Source of the DNA: Streptosporangiaceae bacterium | GTDB lineage: Bacteria; Actinomycetota; Actinomycetes; Streptosporangiales; Streptosporangiaceae | DNA length: 27,529 nucleotides | Direction of reading: 5' to 3' | Assembly: GCA_030040475.1 (NCBI GenBank) | Contig: JASHTQ010000742.1 | Span: 1 to 27,529, forward strand | Shown here: one piece after another, positions 7,431 through 15,612 of the stretch | Layout of the letters: each line of letters begins with the position of its first letter | How positions within the stretch are numbered: position 1 is the stretch's first letter | The notes under the pieces: model-generated | Databases searched by the model: none | What the model saw: only the letters and a program-made list of their open reading frames with translations | What the model was told of the DNA's origin: nothing | Made by a program: the position numbers and the translations under genes

Positions 7431-8521
7431 CGCTTGCCATCGGCGTCGATGTCGGTGGCACCAAGGTCGCGGCGGGCGTGGTCGATGAGGACGGCCAGAT
7501 CGTCGCGCAGCTCAGGCGGTCCACCCCCGCGGCGAGCCCGCCACGTACCGAGCAGGCCATCGCCGACGTTATCACCGAACTGCTCGCCCGCTACGAGGTC
7601 GCGGCCATCGGGCTCGGCGCCGCCGGCTTCGTCGATTCCGACCGGGCCACCATGCTGTTCGCGCCGAACCTCGCCTGGCGCCAGGAACCGCTGAAGCGGC
7701 GGGTCGAGGAGCGCCTGGGCCGCGCGGTGGTGGTAGAGAACGACGCGAACGCCTCGGCCTGGGCCGAGGCCCGATTCGGCGCCGCGCGCGGTTACCGCGA
7801 CGTCATGCTGGTAGCGGTCGGCACCGGCATCGGTGCGGCCATCATCATCGGCGGCGAGCTCTACCGGGGCCGCTGGGGTATCGCAGGCGAGCCCGGCCAC
7901 TTCCGCGTGGTTCCCGACGGGCGGCTGTGCGGCTGCGGGAACCGCGGCTGCTGGGAGCAGTACTCAAGCGGCAGCGCCCTGGTCGCGGAGGCCCGCGAAT
8001 TTGCCAGGCGGACCCCGGAGGGCGCCATCAGGCTGCTCCAGCTCGGCGGCGGAACGCCGGAGGGCATCTGCGGCCCGGAGATCACGCAGGCGGCGGCGGA
8101 AGGCGATCCGGCCGCGCTGCGCTGCTTCCAGATCGTCGGCGGCTGGCTCGGCCAGGGGCTAGCCGACCTGGCCGCCATCCTCGATCCGGCGTGCTTCGTG
8201 ATCGGCGGCGGCGTGTCGGAGGCAGGCGACCTGCTGCTCGATCCCGCGCGGGCGACCTTCGAGCGCGCCCTGACCGGCCGGGGCTACCGGCCGTACGCGG
8301 AGATCAAGGCCGCGCAGCTAGGCGAGGACGCGGGGATCGTGGGCGCGGCCGACCTCGCCCGTCAGACCACGGCACCGTCGTCGTTGTCGTCCGAGCGCCC
8401 GGAGTCAGGCTCGTGCATGCGCAGCACGAGTACGGCGAACCCGGCCACGAACGCCGCGACCGCGCAGAACGCGGCCAGTCCCGGTATCGACCAGCCCGCC
8501 GCGGTGGCCAAGACGAGATAG
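7427..8521 (+). CDS. ROK-family glucokinase with unusual C-terminal extension
   Basis: The product fits ROK glucokinase, which phosphorylates glucose to glucose-6-phosphate with ATP. Motifs are the N-terminal phosphate loop GVDVGGTKVAAG (6-17), ENDAN (104-108, catalytic Asp 106), GEPGH (154-158) and the zinc motif CGCGNRGCWEQY (168-179). The ROK fold ends near GIVGAADLARQ (residue 313), matching typical lengths of 310-320 aa. The reading frame continues for about 50 low-complexity residues (Ser/Thr/Ala/Pro) to the stop at 8519-8521. That tail lies entirely antisense to the 3' end of the next gene. ATG 7427 overlaps the preceding stop. Glucose specificity is inferred from the family. The PFK 2.4 kb downstream fits a glycolytic role. 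Confidence 0.85.
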   Translation: MTLAIGVDVGGTKVAAGVVDEDGQIVAQLRRSTPAASPPRTEQAIADVITELLARYEVAAIGLGAAGFVDSDRATMLFAPNLAWRQEPLKRRVEERLGRAVVVENDANASAWAEARFGAARGYRDVMLVAVGTGIGAAIIIGGELYRGRWGIAGEPGHFRVVPDGRLCGCGNRGCWEQYSSGSALVAEAREFARRTPEGAIRLLQLGGGTPEGICGPEITQAAAEGDPAALRCFQIVGGWLGQGLADLAAILDPACFVIGGGVSEAGDLLLDPARATFERALTGRGYRPYAEIKAAQLGEDAGIVGAADLARQTTAPSSLSSERPESGSCMRSTSTANPATNAATAQNAASPGIDQPAAVAKTR

Positions 8522-9183
8522 CCGGGCCCGCCGAACAGCGCCAGCCAGGCCCCCTTGGTGACCGGGTCAAGCTTGGGCAGCGGCGGCGGGGTAGGCGGCA
8601 CGAAGTGTTCCTCGTCGGGATCGTCCTGCGGCATCCCCCGCCCGGAACCCCGCCACGCCCGCTCGGCCGCCCACATCCCGTTAGGCTCGTGCACCCATAT
8701 TCCGAGCGCCCCTCCCGCCTCGCCGTCACCAAGCGCCTCTCCGGCCTCGCCGCTCCCGAGTGCCCCTTGTGTACCGTCGGTCGCGTGAGTCCCTGGCATC
8801 CCTTCAGTGCCTGGGGAACCAGATCCGCGCTCGCCCCGCCGCGCTTTTGTCGTCCCGTCGACGGCGGGCCCACCCGCCGACTCGGCCCGGTCGGCGTCCT
8901 GTACCTCGTCTGCGCTATCTGGTTCCGATGGCCCATCGGCCCCGTTTGCTACCGATGCCCCGTCGATCCTGTGCTTTCCCTCGGCCGCGTGTGACCCTTT
9001 CGCACCACGGACTCCTTCTGCCCGTTCTACCCCTCGTGTCCCGCGGGCTGGATCCACGTTCTCGCGCTCCGGCCAGGGCGTCGGCTGCCCGTCGACGGCG
9101 GGCGCCTCAAATCTGGCCACGAGGTCGCGCCATGCCGCGTCCTCGTCGCTCTCTCTGCTTTCCGTGTTATCCCAGTCCGGCAC
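8362..9183 (-). CDS. Acidic low-complexity protein with two C-terminal membrane helices
   Basis: The product (273 aa from GTG 9183, or 285 aa from TTG 9219) begins PDWDNTESRESDEDAAWRDL. It then has a long Gly/Ala/Glu/Asp/Thr-rich region, the motif DDPDEEHFVPPTPPPLPKL, two transmembrane helices and an acidic tail ending DDGAVV. The N-terminal W-R-D-L-V-A-R-F, EEHFVPPxPPPLP and C-terminal DDGAVV pieces are shared by an uncharacterised actinobacterial membrane family. The central region is expanded, with Gly-X-X-like runs (TEGMPGTHATDGTQGALG). GTG 9183 has a GGTGG-type ribosome site 4 nt upstream; TATGGT lies just before TTG 9219, so the start is uncertain. The 3' end overlaps the glucokinase frame by 160 nt. 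Confidence 0.7.
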   Translation of the reverse strand: MPDWDNTESRESDEDAAWRDLVARFEAPAVDGQPTPWPERENVDPARGTRGVERAEGVRGAKGSHAAEGKHRIDGASVANGADGPSEPDSADEVQDADRAESAGGPAVDGTTKARRGERGSGSPGTEGMPGTHATDGTQGALGSGEAGEALGDGEAGGALGIWVHEPNGMWAAERAWRGSGRGMPQDDPDEEHFVPPTPPPLPKLDPVTKGAWLALFGGPGYLVLATAAGWSIPGLAAFCAVAAFVAGFAVLVLRMHEPDSGRSDDNDDGAVV

Positions 9184-9294
9184 TTCCCCACCACTGTGCG
9201 AATTTTGGCCTAACTCCAACCATAGCTTGCCCCTGGCTTGCTGCCGGGAGGATAGGCCTCATCGGTGCCTGCGACCCGTAAACACCGGCCCGCG

Positions 9295-10059
9295 TTAGTC
9301 GGCGTGATCCTGCACGAACTTCACGCTGCCCTCGAAGATGGCAGGGGCATCGTTATCCAGGGTCGCGACGTGATAGCTCTCCGCACACGTGCGCACCGTG
9401 ACCTGGCTGTCCGGCAAGCCGGCGAGCAGCACGCGCATGCTGGCAGGCCCGACGACGTGGTCGACGTCACTGCGGAACACGAGCACCGGCTGGGTGACCT
9501 CGCCGAGATGGCTGGTCGTCGTCCTCCATAGCCGCGGCAACGTGGCCGCGGCCCGGACAGGTACCCGGTCGTAGCCGACCTCCTGCACGCCCGGCTTCTT
9601 GATGTCGCTCGCGATGCCGGGCAGCGACCGCAGCACGTACTTAAGCACGGGAGCGAGCAGGAACAGCCTGGTATCCGGGGCCAGCGACGGGTTGACGAGC
9701 ACCAGGCCGCGCACCGCCCGGCCGCGTGTCTCCGCCAGGCGCACCGCGAGGCAGCCGCCCATGGACAGGCCGAACACGAAGACCTGCTCGCACTGCCCCG
9801 CCAGCTTGCCGAACGCGGCGTCGACCTCGGTGAACCAGTCCCGCCAGCCGTATCGCGCCAGGTCCTGCCATGACGTGCCGTGCCCGGGCAGCCTCGGCAG
9901 GCTGACCGTGAAGCCCTGCTCGGCCAGGTACTCCGCCCAGGAGCGAAGCGTCTGCGGACTGGCGGTGAAGCCGTGGCACAGGAGTACGCCGACCGGTCCG
10001 CCCTTGTGTTCAAATGGCTCGGCGCCCGGCAGCAACGCGCCGGGAAGCACTGGTGACAT
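9295..10059 (-). CDS. Alpha/beta-hydrolase, carboxylesterase or monoacylglycerol-lipase type
   Basis: The 254-aa cytosolic hydrolase has oxyanion-hole residues in CHGFTASP (28-35), the nucleophile elbow GLSMGG (Ser 99), a catalytic Asp in FRSDVDHVV (about D198/D200) and His 230 in ESYHVATLDND. The HGFTxSP and SYHVATLDND pieces are characteristic of Est30-like carboxylesterases and monoacylglycerol lipases. Substrates would be short- or medium-chain esters or glycerides. ATG 10059 removes 12 unrelated residues of the longer frame. It is divergent from a PlsC acyltransferase 88 nt away, so the pair may act on opposite sides of acylglycerol metabolism. That link is inference. Confidence 0.85.
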   Translation of the reverse strand: MSPVLPGALLPGAEPFEHKGGPVGVLLCHGFTASPQTLRSWAEYLAEQGFTVSLPRLPGHGTSWQDLARYGWRDWFTEVDAAFGKLAGQCEQVFVFGLSMGGCLAVRLAETRGRAVRGLVLVNPSLAPDTRLFLLAPVLKYVLRSLPGIASDIKKPGVQEVGYDRVPVRAAATLPRLWRTTTSHLGEVTQPVLVFRSDVDHVVGPASMRVLLAGLPDSQVTVRTCAESYHVATLDNDAPAIFEGSVKFVQDHAD

Positions 10060-10147
10060 GCGAGCATCGTCGCATGCCGGTGGCGTCGGCCGCATCCGCG
10101 GGACGCCGCTCGGTGTGGATCGCCTCGGGACGTGGGACGATGTGAGC

Positions 10148-10843
10148 GTGTTCTACTGGCTGGTGAAGGCGACGCTGGGGATGTCCCTCTGGGTCATCTT
10201 CCGGCCCCGCGCCTCGGGGGTAAAAAACGTGCCACGGCACGGCCCGGTGATCATCGCTAGCAACCACCTGTCGTTCTCCGATCATTTCTTCGGCCCGCTG
10301 CCGGTGCCGAGGAAGGTGGTCTTCTTGGCCAAGGCGGAGTACTTCACCGGGCGCGGGGTGAAGGGGCTGATCAGCAAGGCCTTCTTCACCGGTGTCGGCC
10401 AGATACCCGTCGACCGCGGCGGGGGAGTGGCCAGCGAGCAGGCGATCCGCACCGGCCTGCGCGTCCTGGCGGCCGGGCACGTGCTCGGCATCTACCCGGA
10501 GGGCACCCGCAGCCCGGACGGCCGCCTGTACCGGGGTAAGACCGGCGTCGCCAGGCTCGCCATCGAGTCCGGCGCCCCGGTGGTCCCGTGCGCCATGATC
10601 GACACGTTCCAGTTCCAGCCGCCGACCACGATCTGGCCGAACCTGAGGTACCGCCCTGGCGTGCGGTTCGGCAAGCCGCTCGATTTCTCCCGCTATCACG
10701 GCCAGGAGGCCGACGGCCAGTTGCTGCGTGCCGTGACCGACGAGATCATGCAGGCGATCGCCAAGCTTTCCGGCCAGGAATACGTCGACGTCGACGCGCG
10801 CAGGGCCAAGGCGGAACGGGCTGGCGGCGAGACGGCTCCGTAA
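10148..10843 (+). CDS. plsC: 1-acyl-sn-glycerol-3-phosphate acyltransferase (PlsC type)
   Basis: The 231-aa product carries the acyltransferase HX4D motif (NHLSFSD, H40/D45), GQIPVDR (84-90), YPEGTRSPDG (116-125) and a downstream VVPCAMID segment, the four blocks of the PlsC family. It would acylate lysophosphatidic acid to phosphatidic acid at the membrane; the N-terminal hydrophobic stretch (WLVKATLGMSLWVIF) is an anchor. Rv2182c occupies the equivalent place in M. tuberculosis. GTG 10148 is chosen, with GTG 10142 two codons upstream as an alternative. The GACGAT hexamer 6 nt before 10148 is a poor -10 match. The acceptor could be another lysolipid. Confidence 0.85.
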   Translation: MFYWLVKATLGMSLWVIFRPRASGVKNVPRHGPVIIASNHLSFSDHFFGPLPVPRKVVFLAKAEYFTGRGVKGLISKAFFTGVGQIPVDRGGGVASEQAIRTGLRVLAAGHVLGIYPEGTRSPDGRLYRGKTGVARLAIESGAPVVPCAMIDTFQFQPPTTIWPNLRYRPGVRFGKPLDFSRYHGQEADGQLLRAVTDEIMQAIAKLSGQEYVDVDARRAKAERAGGETAP

Positions 10844-10914
10844 CCGGATCGTCCGGCGGGACCAGTTTTCCCCCAGCTTGAGCGGCATCCGTACGGACAC
10901 CCGCTCTTGCACAC

Positions 10915-10920
10915 TAAGGT
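10915..10920 (+). promoter_or_regulatory. -10 element TAAGGT of the phosphofructokinase gene
   Basis: TAAGGT ends 6 nt before ATG 10927 and no Shine-Dalgarno lies between, so transcription probably begins at or next to the start codon. A clear -35 box is not visible. Confidence 0.45.
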
Positions 10921-10926
10921 TGTGCC

Positions 10927-11967
<1,041 letters not shown>

Positions 11968-11986
11968 CGCGCCAGGTAAGCGCCGA

Positions 11987-12027
11987 TGGTTCGGCTGACC
12001 CGGCATTCCTGGTTCGGCTGACCCGGC
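11987..12027 (+). repeat. Two copies of an 18-bp direct repeat
   Basis: TGGTTCGGCTGACCCGGC occurs at 11987-12004 and again at 12010-12027, with a period of 23 bp. It lies just after the PFK gene and immediately before the permease relic. It could be a deletion scar or duplicated junction; nothing suggests a binding site. Confidence 0.7.
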
Positions 12028-12028
12028 C

Positions 12029-12219
12029 CCGTCACTGTTCTCGGCCGGCCTGATCGCGATGAACGCGATGTCGAACAACATGTGGGCGGGCATGACGATG
12101 ATCGAGGAGGTCGAGCGCGGCACGCTGAACCGGTTCCTCACCGCGCTCGCTACCACGGCGGCGTCGCGTGCGCGGCGATCTCCGTGGCGACCTTCCGTTC
12201 CTACCAGAAGAACGTCTGA
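12029..12219 (+). pseudogene. Relic of an ABC-2 type transporter permease
   Basis: In one frame 12029-12160 reads SAGLIAMNAMSNNMWAGM and then MIEEVERGTLNRFLTAL, the conserved core of ABC-2 permeases of drug or polysaccharide exporters. A second frame then takes over with ARYHGG and the typical C-terminus ISVATFRSYQKNV, ending at TGA 12217-12219. Intact permeases have around 250-290 aa. Here the start, the middle transmembrane helices and the partner ATPase are missing, and the two pieces are in different frames. At least two internal deletions are needed. No promoter or start is visible. It occupies the only sizeable gap (11968-12262) in this part of the window. Confidence 0.7.
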
Positions 12220-12226
12220 ACCCGGC

Positions 12227-12263
12227 AACGGCGGGTCCTCGCACCAGAAAGGGGCCCGCCGTT
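12227..12263 (-). terminator. Hairpin between permease relic and MFS gene
   Basis: AACGGCGGGTCC (12227-12238) pairs with GGGCCCGCCGTT (12252-12263) to form a 12-bp stem with one G-T pair and a 13-nt loop. It touches the stop codon of the minus-strand MFS gene and could end transcription from either side. No T-tract follows, as is common in high-GC genomes. Confidence 0.5.
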
Positions 12264-13549
12264 CAGCGTGCGACCTCGAGCTCGGCCTTCGCCTCGGGGA
12301 CCGGCGAAAAGTCCGCGGCCTCGCTGCTGCGCCTGGTGCGGACGTCGCGGGGGATGAGGGCCAGCGCGGACGCGGCGACGATCACGGCGGCAGCGGCGTA
12401 CTGCGCTGCCGAGGTCCCGATCGCCGCGCCGAGCGGGCCGGCGATCAGCGCTCCTGCGGGCATCGCCATGACCGAGCCGAGGACGTCGTAGGACGAGACC
12501 CTGGCCAGCATGCCCGGCGGGATGTTCCGCGCCATCGTCACCGTCCACTGCACCATCATCATCTCGACGAGCACGCCGATGCAGAACGACGCGGCGCATA
12601 TGGCGGGCAGCGGCAGGACCATCGCCAGCGAGAGCGGGGAGATGGCCACCGCGCCGCCGGTGAGCACGACGAACCTCATGGGCTTACGCGGCGTGATCCG
12701 CAGCGATACCAGACCGCCGGCGATCAGGCCGAGCGAGTCCGCCGCGGTGATCGCGCCCCAGGCGGCCGGGCCGCCGAGGTGCTCCCTTGCCACCACGGGT
12801 CCGAGCACGGAGAACGCCCCGTACCAGGCCATCATCACCACGCAGAACTCGGCCACGATCACCCACAGCCAGGTGTGCGAGCGGAACTCCGACCAGCCCT
12901 CGCGCAACTCGCTGAGCATGCCCGCGCCGCCGGCCCCGCCTGGCACGCGCGCCCGCCCCGTTCGGATCGACAGCAGCAGCGGCACGGTGCCGACCATGCC
13001 GATCCCGCACAGCGAAAGCGCCCACCCCGGGCCCTCCGCCGCGACCAGCAGGCCGGCCAGCGCGGCGCCGGACATCATTCCGGAGTTCATCGCGAGCCTG
13101 CTGATCGCGCTCGCCTCCTGCAGCAGGCCGCCGGGGACAAGCCGGGGGAGGAGCGCCTGTGAGGCTGGGTAGAACACGGCCATGCCGGTCCCCGTCAGCG
13201 CCTCCAGCCCGATCATCGCCCACAACGGCGGCCGGCCCGTCAGGACCAGGACGCCGAAGGTTCCCTCGCCGACCGCCATCATCAGGTTGGCCGCGATGAT
13301 GACCCGCTGCGGCGGGAACCTGTCGGCCGCGACGCCGCCGATGAGCGCGAACACCAGTGAGGGCGCGATCTGCGCGGCAAGCACGTAGGACAGGTCAGCG
13401 GACGACCCGGTGAGGTTGAGCACCGCGAACGAGACCCCCACCATCGAGAATCCGGCCGACGCGGGCGCTAGCAGGCGATCGGCGAGCAGCAGCCGGAAGT
13501 CCCGGATCGCGAGCACGGGAAACCGGCGGGTTAGGCCACCCCGTGACAT
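12263..13549 (-). CDS. Major facilitator superfamily exporter
   Basis: The 428-aa product has about 12 hydrophobic segments with the MFS motif-A-like loop GGVAADRFPPQRV between the second and third helices. Its overall pattern is that of the MFS_3/EntS-like drug or siderophore exporters. ATG 13549 follows an AAAGGA ribosome site (7 nt spacing) and a promoter, and this removes 60 non-homologous residues of a longer frame. The C-terminal tail after the last helix is charged (RTRRSSEAADFSPVPEAKAE). No regulator gene is adjacent, so the substrate is unknown. Confidence 0.85.
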   Translation of the reverse strand: MSRGGLTRRFPVLAIRDFRLLLADRLLAPASAGFSMVGVSFAVLNLTGSSADLSYVLAAQIAPSLVFALIGGVAADRFPPQRVIIAANLMMAVGEGTFGVLVLTGRPPLWAMIGLEALTGTGMAVFYPASQALLPRLVPGGLLQEASAISRLAMNSGMMSGAALAGLLVAAEGPGWALSLCGIGMVGTVPLLLSIRTGRARVPGGAGGAGMLSELREGWSEFRSHTWLWVIVAEFCVVMMAWYGAFSVLGPVVAREHLGGPAAWGAITAADSLGLIAGGLVSLRITPRKPMRFVVLTGGAVAISPLSLAMVLPLPAICAASFCIGVLVEMMMVQWTVTMARNIPPGMLARVSSYDVLGSVMAMPAGALIAGPLGAAIGTSAAQYAAAAVIVAASALALIPRDVRTRRSSEAADFSPVPEAKAELEVAR

Positions 13550-13607
13550 CGGCTCTGTCCTTTCCGGTCGGTTCCGGCCGGTCTGGTCGGGTACCGCCGG
13601 CTTATCG

Positions 13608-13637
13608 ACGCTAACCAGCGCGGCGACCGAATGGCAA
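13608..13637 (-). promoter_or_regulatory. Promoter of the MFS exporter gene
   Basis: On the minus strand TTGCCA (13637-13632) and TAGCGT (13613-13608) are spaced by 18 nt. The transcript would begin near 13600, giving a conventional leader of about 50 nt before ATG 13549. Confidence 0.5.
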
Positions 13638-13668
13638 CTTGTTTTCCCAGCTGACGATGGTCTGGCGG

Positions 13669-14256
13669 TCAGGGCAGCTGGTCGATCCTCGTCCAGGTGC
13701 CCGGCGGGTGATCCTCCTGGGGCAGCCACAGCATCGGCTGCCTGCCCTCGTACCTGGCCTGGAAGCCCAGGTCACCGGGGAAGCGCCCCCTCCTGTCGGG
13801 CCAGACCACCTGCAGGAAGGCCGGCCTGACGTACCCGTAGTACCGGTCCGAGACGGTGAACAGGCTGGTCATCCGCCAGCTCGCGTGCACCGGTCGGACG
13901 CTGAGCGAGCACGGGCAGATCCCGTCGATCAAGTCTCCTGCCTCGATCGGCTCGCCGTCCGCGATGCGATCCCCGATCGAGTTCAGGATGACGGTCATGT
14001 GCTCGACGGGAAGGCCGAACATGGTCAGTTCCGGGCCCTGGTGGCTGAGCCACAAGCCGATCGTGTACGCCCAGGGCGGCGCGAACTCGTCGCCGAGCAC
14101 GGCCGAGACCGACCAGCCCGCGGTGCTGATGTCGTCGCAGACGGCCTGCATGCAGGCCTCGGGGTCGAGGACCATCCCCTCGGCCAGCGCCTCGCACTCC
14201 GCGCACCGGCACCGCTCTCCGGCGGGGTTGCCGCGGCGTCTTCGAGATGGGTTCAT
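13669..14256 (-). CDS. DUF4262 domain protein
   Basis: The 195-aa product has an Arg-rich start, a cysteine cluster (RCRCAECEALAEG, about 16-28) and the DUF4262 core with WAYTIGLWLSHQGPELTMFGLP. No biochemical function is established for this family. The N-terminal CxCxxC could hold a metal and is not a required part of the domain. ATG 14256 is chosen because TAATGT (plus-strand 14264-14269) lies 7 nt upstream, the leaderless pattern of this window. A longer frame from 14286 would add ten residues through that promoter. Its neighbours on the same strand are the Clp N-domain gene and the MFS exporter. Confidence 0.75.
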   Translation of the reverse strand: MNPSRRRRGNPAGERCRCAECEALAEGMVLDPEACMQAVCDDISTAGWSVSAVLGDEFAPPWAYTIGLWLSHQGPELTMFGLPVEHMTVILNSIGDRIADGEPIEAGDLIDGICPCSLSVRPVHASWRMTSLFTVSDRYYGYVRPAFLQVVWPDRRGRFPGDLGFQARYEGRQPMLWLPQEDHPPGTWTRIDQLP

Positions 14257-14263
14257 GCCCGCC

Positions 14264-14269
14264 ACATTA
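14264..14269 (-). promoter_or_regulatory. -10 element TAATGT of the DUF4262 gene
   Basis: TAATGT on the minus strand ends 7 nt before ATG 14256, and no Shine-Dalgarno lies between, so the transcript is probably leaderless. Confidence 0.45.
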
Positions 14270-14296
14270 GGGGTGGGGTATGACATTTTCGGGCGG

Positions 14297-14911
14297 CTAC
14301 TCAGCGCCCGGCGGCGGATCGGCCGGCCCGCCGGGATCGATCCCGTGCTCCTCGAGGATCGCCCTCAGCCGTGCGATCTCGACCTGCAGCCCGGCGATCG
14401 TGTCCAGGTAGTCCTGAACCTCCTTCCGCTGCCGCATCCCGAGCCGCGCGCGTACGTGAACAGGAGCGTCCCTGATGTCTTTGCCCAGTTCCAGGACCGC
14501 GCGCTGGCCGATCGTCTTGGGGTCCGCGGCGAGGTTGACCATCACCTGGACCGCCACGCCGTCGCCCTCCCGGATCAGCGCGAGCAGGATGTGCCCGGTG
14601 TCGATGTAGTCGTGGCCGAGCCGTACCGTCTCACGCAGCGACAGCTCGAGCACCTTCTTGGCCCTGGGCGTGAACGGGATATGTCCGGACGGCTCGCTTC
14701 GGCCGCGGCCGATGATCGTCTCGACCTCCAGCCGGGCGCCGTCGAGGGTAACGTTCGCCGCCTCCAGCGCCGTGGCGGCGGCGCCCTGGTCTTCTCTGAG
14801 CAGGCCGAGCAGGATGTGCTCGGTGCCGATGTAGTTGTGCTGCAGCCGCCGGGCCTCTTCCTGGGCCAGCACGACGACCCGTCGTGCGTCATCAGTGAAC
14901 CGCTCGAACAT
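14297..14911 (-). CDS. Stand-alone Clp N-terminal domain protein with C-terminal coiled coil
   Basis: The 204-aa product begins MFERFTDDARRVVVLAQEEA and continues NYIGTEHILLGLLRE. It contains both halves of the Clp repeat N-domain (about 1-70 and 78-145), almost identical in style to ClpC. It has no AAA+ ATPase module. A helical, probably coiled-coil tail (about 160-190, EVQDYLDTIAGLQVEIARLR) and a Pro-rich end follow. Such proteins could bind ClpC substrates or adaptors, or compete with the ClpC N-domain; that is inference. ATG 14911 has a GGAG site 5-7 nt upstream. A weak promoter candidate (TTGGCT, 18 nt, TAGAGG) overlaps the end of the upstream CGNR gene. Confidence 0.85.
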   Translation of the reverse strand: MFERFTDDARRVVVLAQEEARRLQHNYIGTEHILLGLLREDQGAAATALEAANVTLDGARLEVETIIGRGRSEPSGHIPFTPRAKKVLELSLRETVRLGHDYIDTGHILLALIREGDGVAVQVMVNLAADPKTIGQRAVLELGKDIRDAPVHVRARLGMRQRKEVQDYLDTIAGLQVEIARLRAILEEHGIDPGGPADPPPGAE

Positions 14912-14972
14912 GCCGCGCTCCGATTCAGGCGCCCCCGCCGAACCCCGACCCCTCTAGTGTGCACCCATTCCG

Positions 14973-15536
14973 TCAGCCAAGCCGTGCCCGAAACGCGGCG
15001 GTCTTGACCCGGTTCTGGCAGGAGGTGGAGCAGTACCGCCGGGTCCCGTTGCGCGAGGTGTCCACGTAAACCCGGTCGCACCGCGGCGCCGTGCAGACGC
15101 CCAGGCGGTCATAAAGCTCGCCGCCGAGCACGACGGCGAGGCCCGTCCCGCAGCCCGCCGCCCAGCCGTCTGGCAGCGAGTTGTCGGCGGCATGGAAGTG
15201 CAGGTGCCAGGACTGCCCGTCGTGCCGCTCCAGCGCGGGCCTGGCCCCGGTGCGGAGAAGCATGGCGTTGACCTGCCGGGCGGCGTCGTCCACCGCGCCC
15301 GCGCTGACGGCCTCGAAGACGCCGCGCAGTTCCGCCGCCACGAAACAGAGCTCGGCGGCCTCCTCCCAGCTCGCCTCACGGCCGCCGGCCGAACCAAGCA
15401 CCGCGCCGACGGCCGCCGTGCGTTCCTCGCCCTCGGGCGGGCGATAACGGCGTCCTTGCTTCTCGCCGGCGGTCAGCAGGTTCACCAGGGCGACCGCCAC
15501 CGCGACGACGACATCCGTGTGACTGTTAAAATTCAC
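14973..15536 (-). CDS. CGNR zinc-finger (ABATE domain) protein, possible regulator
   Basis: The 187-aa product has an ABATE-type helical N-terminal domain beginning VVAVAVALVNLLT and the C-terminal zinc finger C148-x4-C153-x15-C169-x3-C173 (CTAPRCDRVYVDTSRNGTRR, then YCSTSCQNR). The finger matches the CGNR family, thought to include stress-responsive DNA-binding regulators, although direct evidence is thin. GTG 15536 is preceded by GTAACT 6 nt upstream and no Shine-Dalgarno, so it may be leaderless. It is divergent from a methyltransferase, and the two promoters overlap between 15537 and 15566. Confidence 0.85.
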   Translation of the reverse strand: MNFNSHTDVVVAVAVALVNLLTAGEKQGRRYRPPEGEERTAAVGAVLGSAGGREASWEEAAELCFVAAELRGVFEAVSAGAVDDAARQVNAMLLRTGARPALERHDGQSWHLHFHAADNSLPDGWAAGCGTGLAVVLGGELYDRLGVCTAPRCDRVYVDTSRNGTRRYCSTSCQNRVKTAAFRARLG

Positions 15537-15566
15537 TTGACCAGTTACATCCGCTCAGCCTAGGTT
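15537..15566 (+). promoter_or_regulatory. Promoter of the methyltransferase gene
   Basis: TTGACC (15537-15542) and TAGGTT (15561-15566) are separated by 18 nt. Transcription would begin near 15573, about 40 nt before GTG 15613. The -35 box touches the start codon of the divergent CGNR gene, so the two promoters share DNA. Confidence 0.55.
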
Positions 15567-15612
15567 GTGACTGTCGAAGCAATCTTAGCCAGTAACACGA
15601 GAGGGAGGCGGC

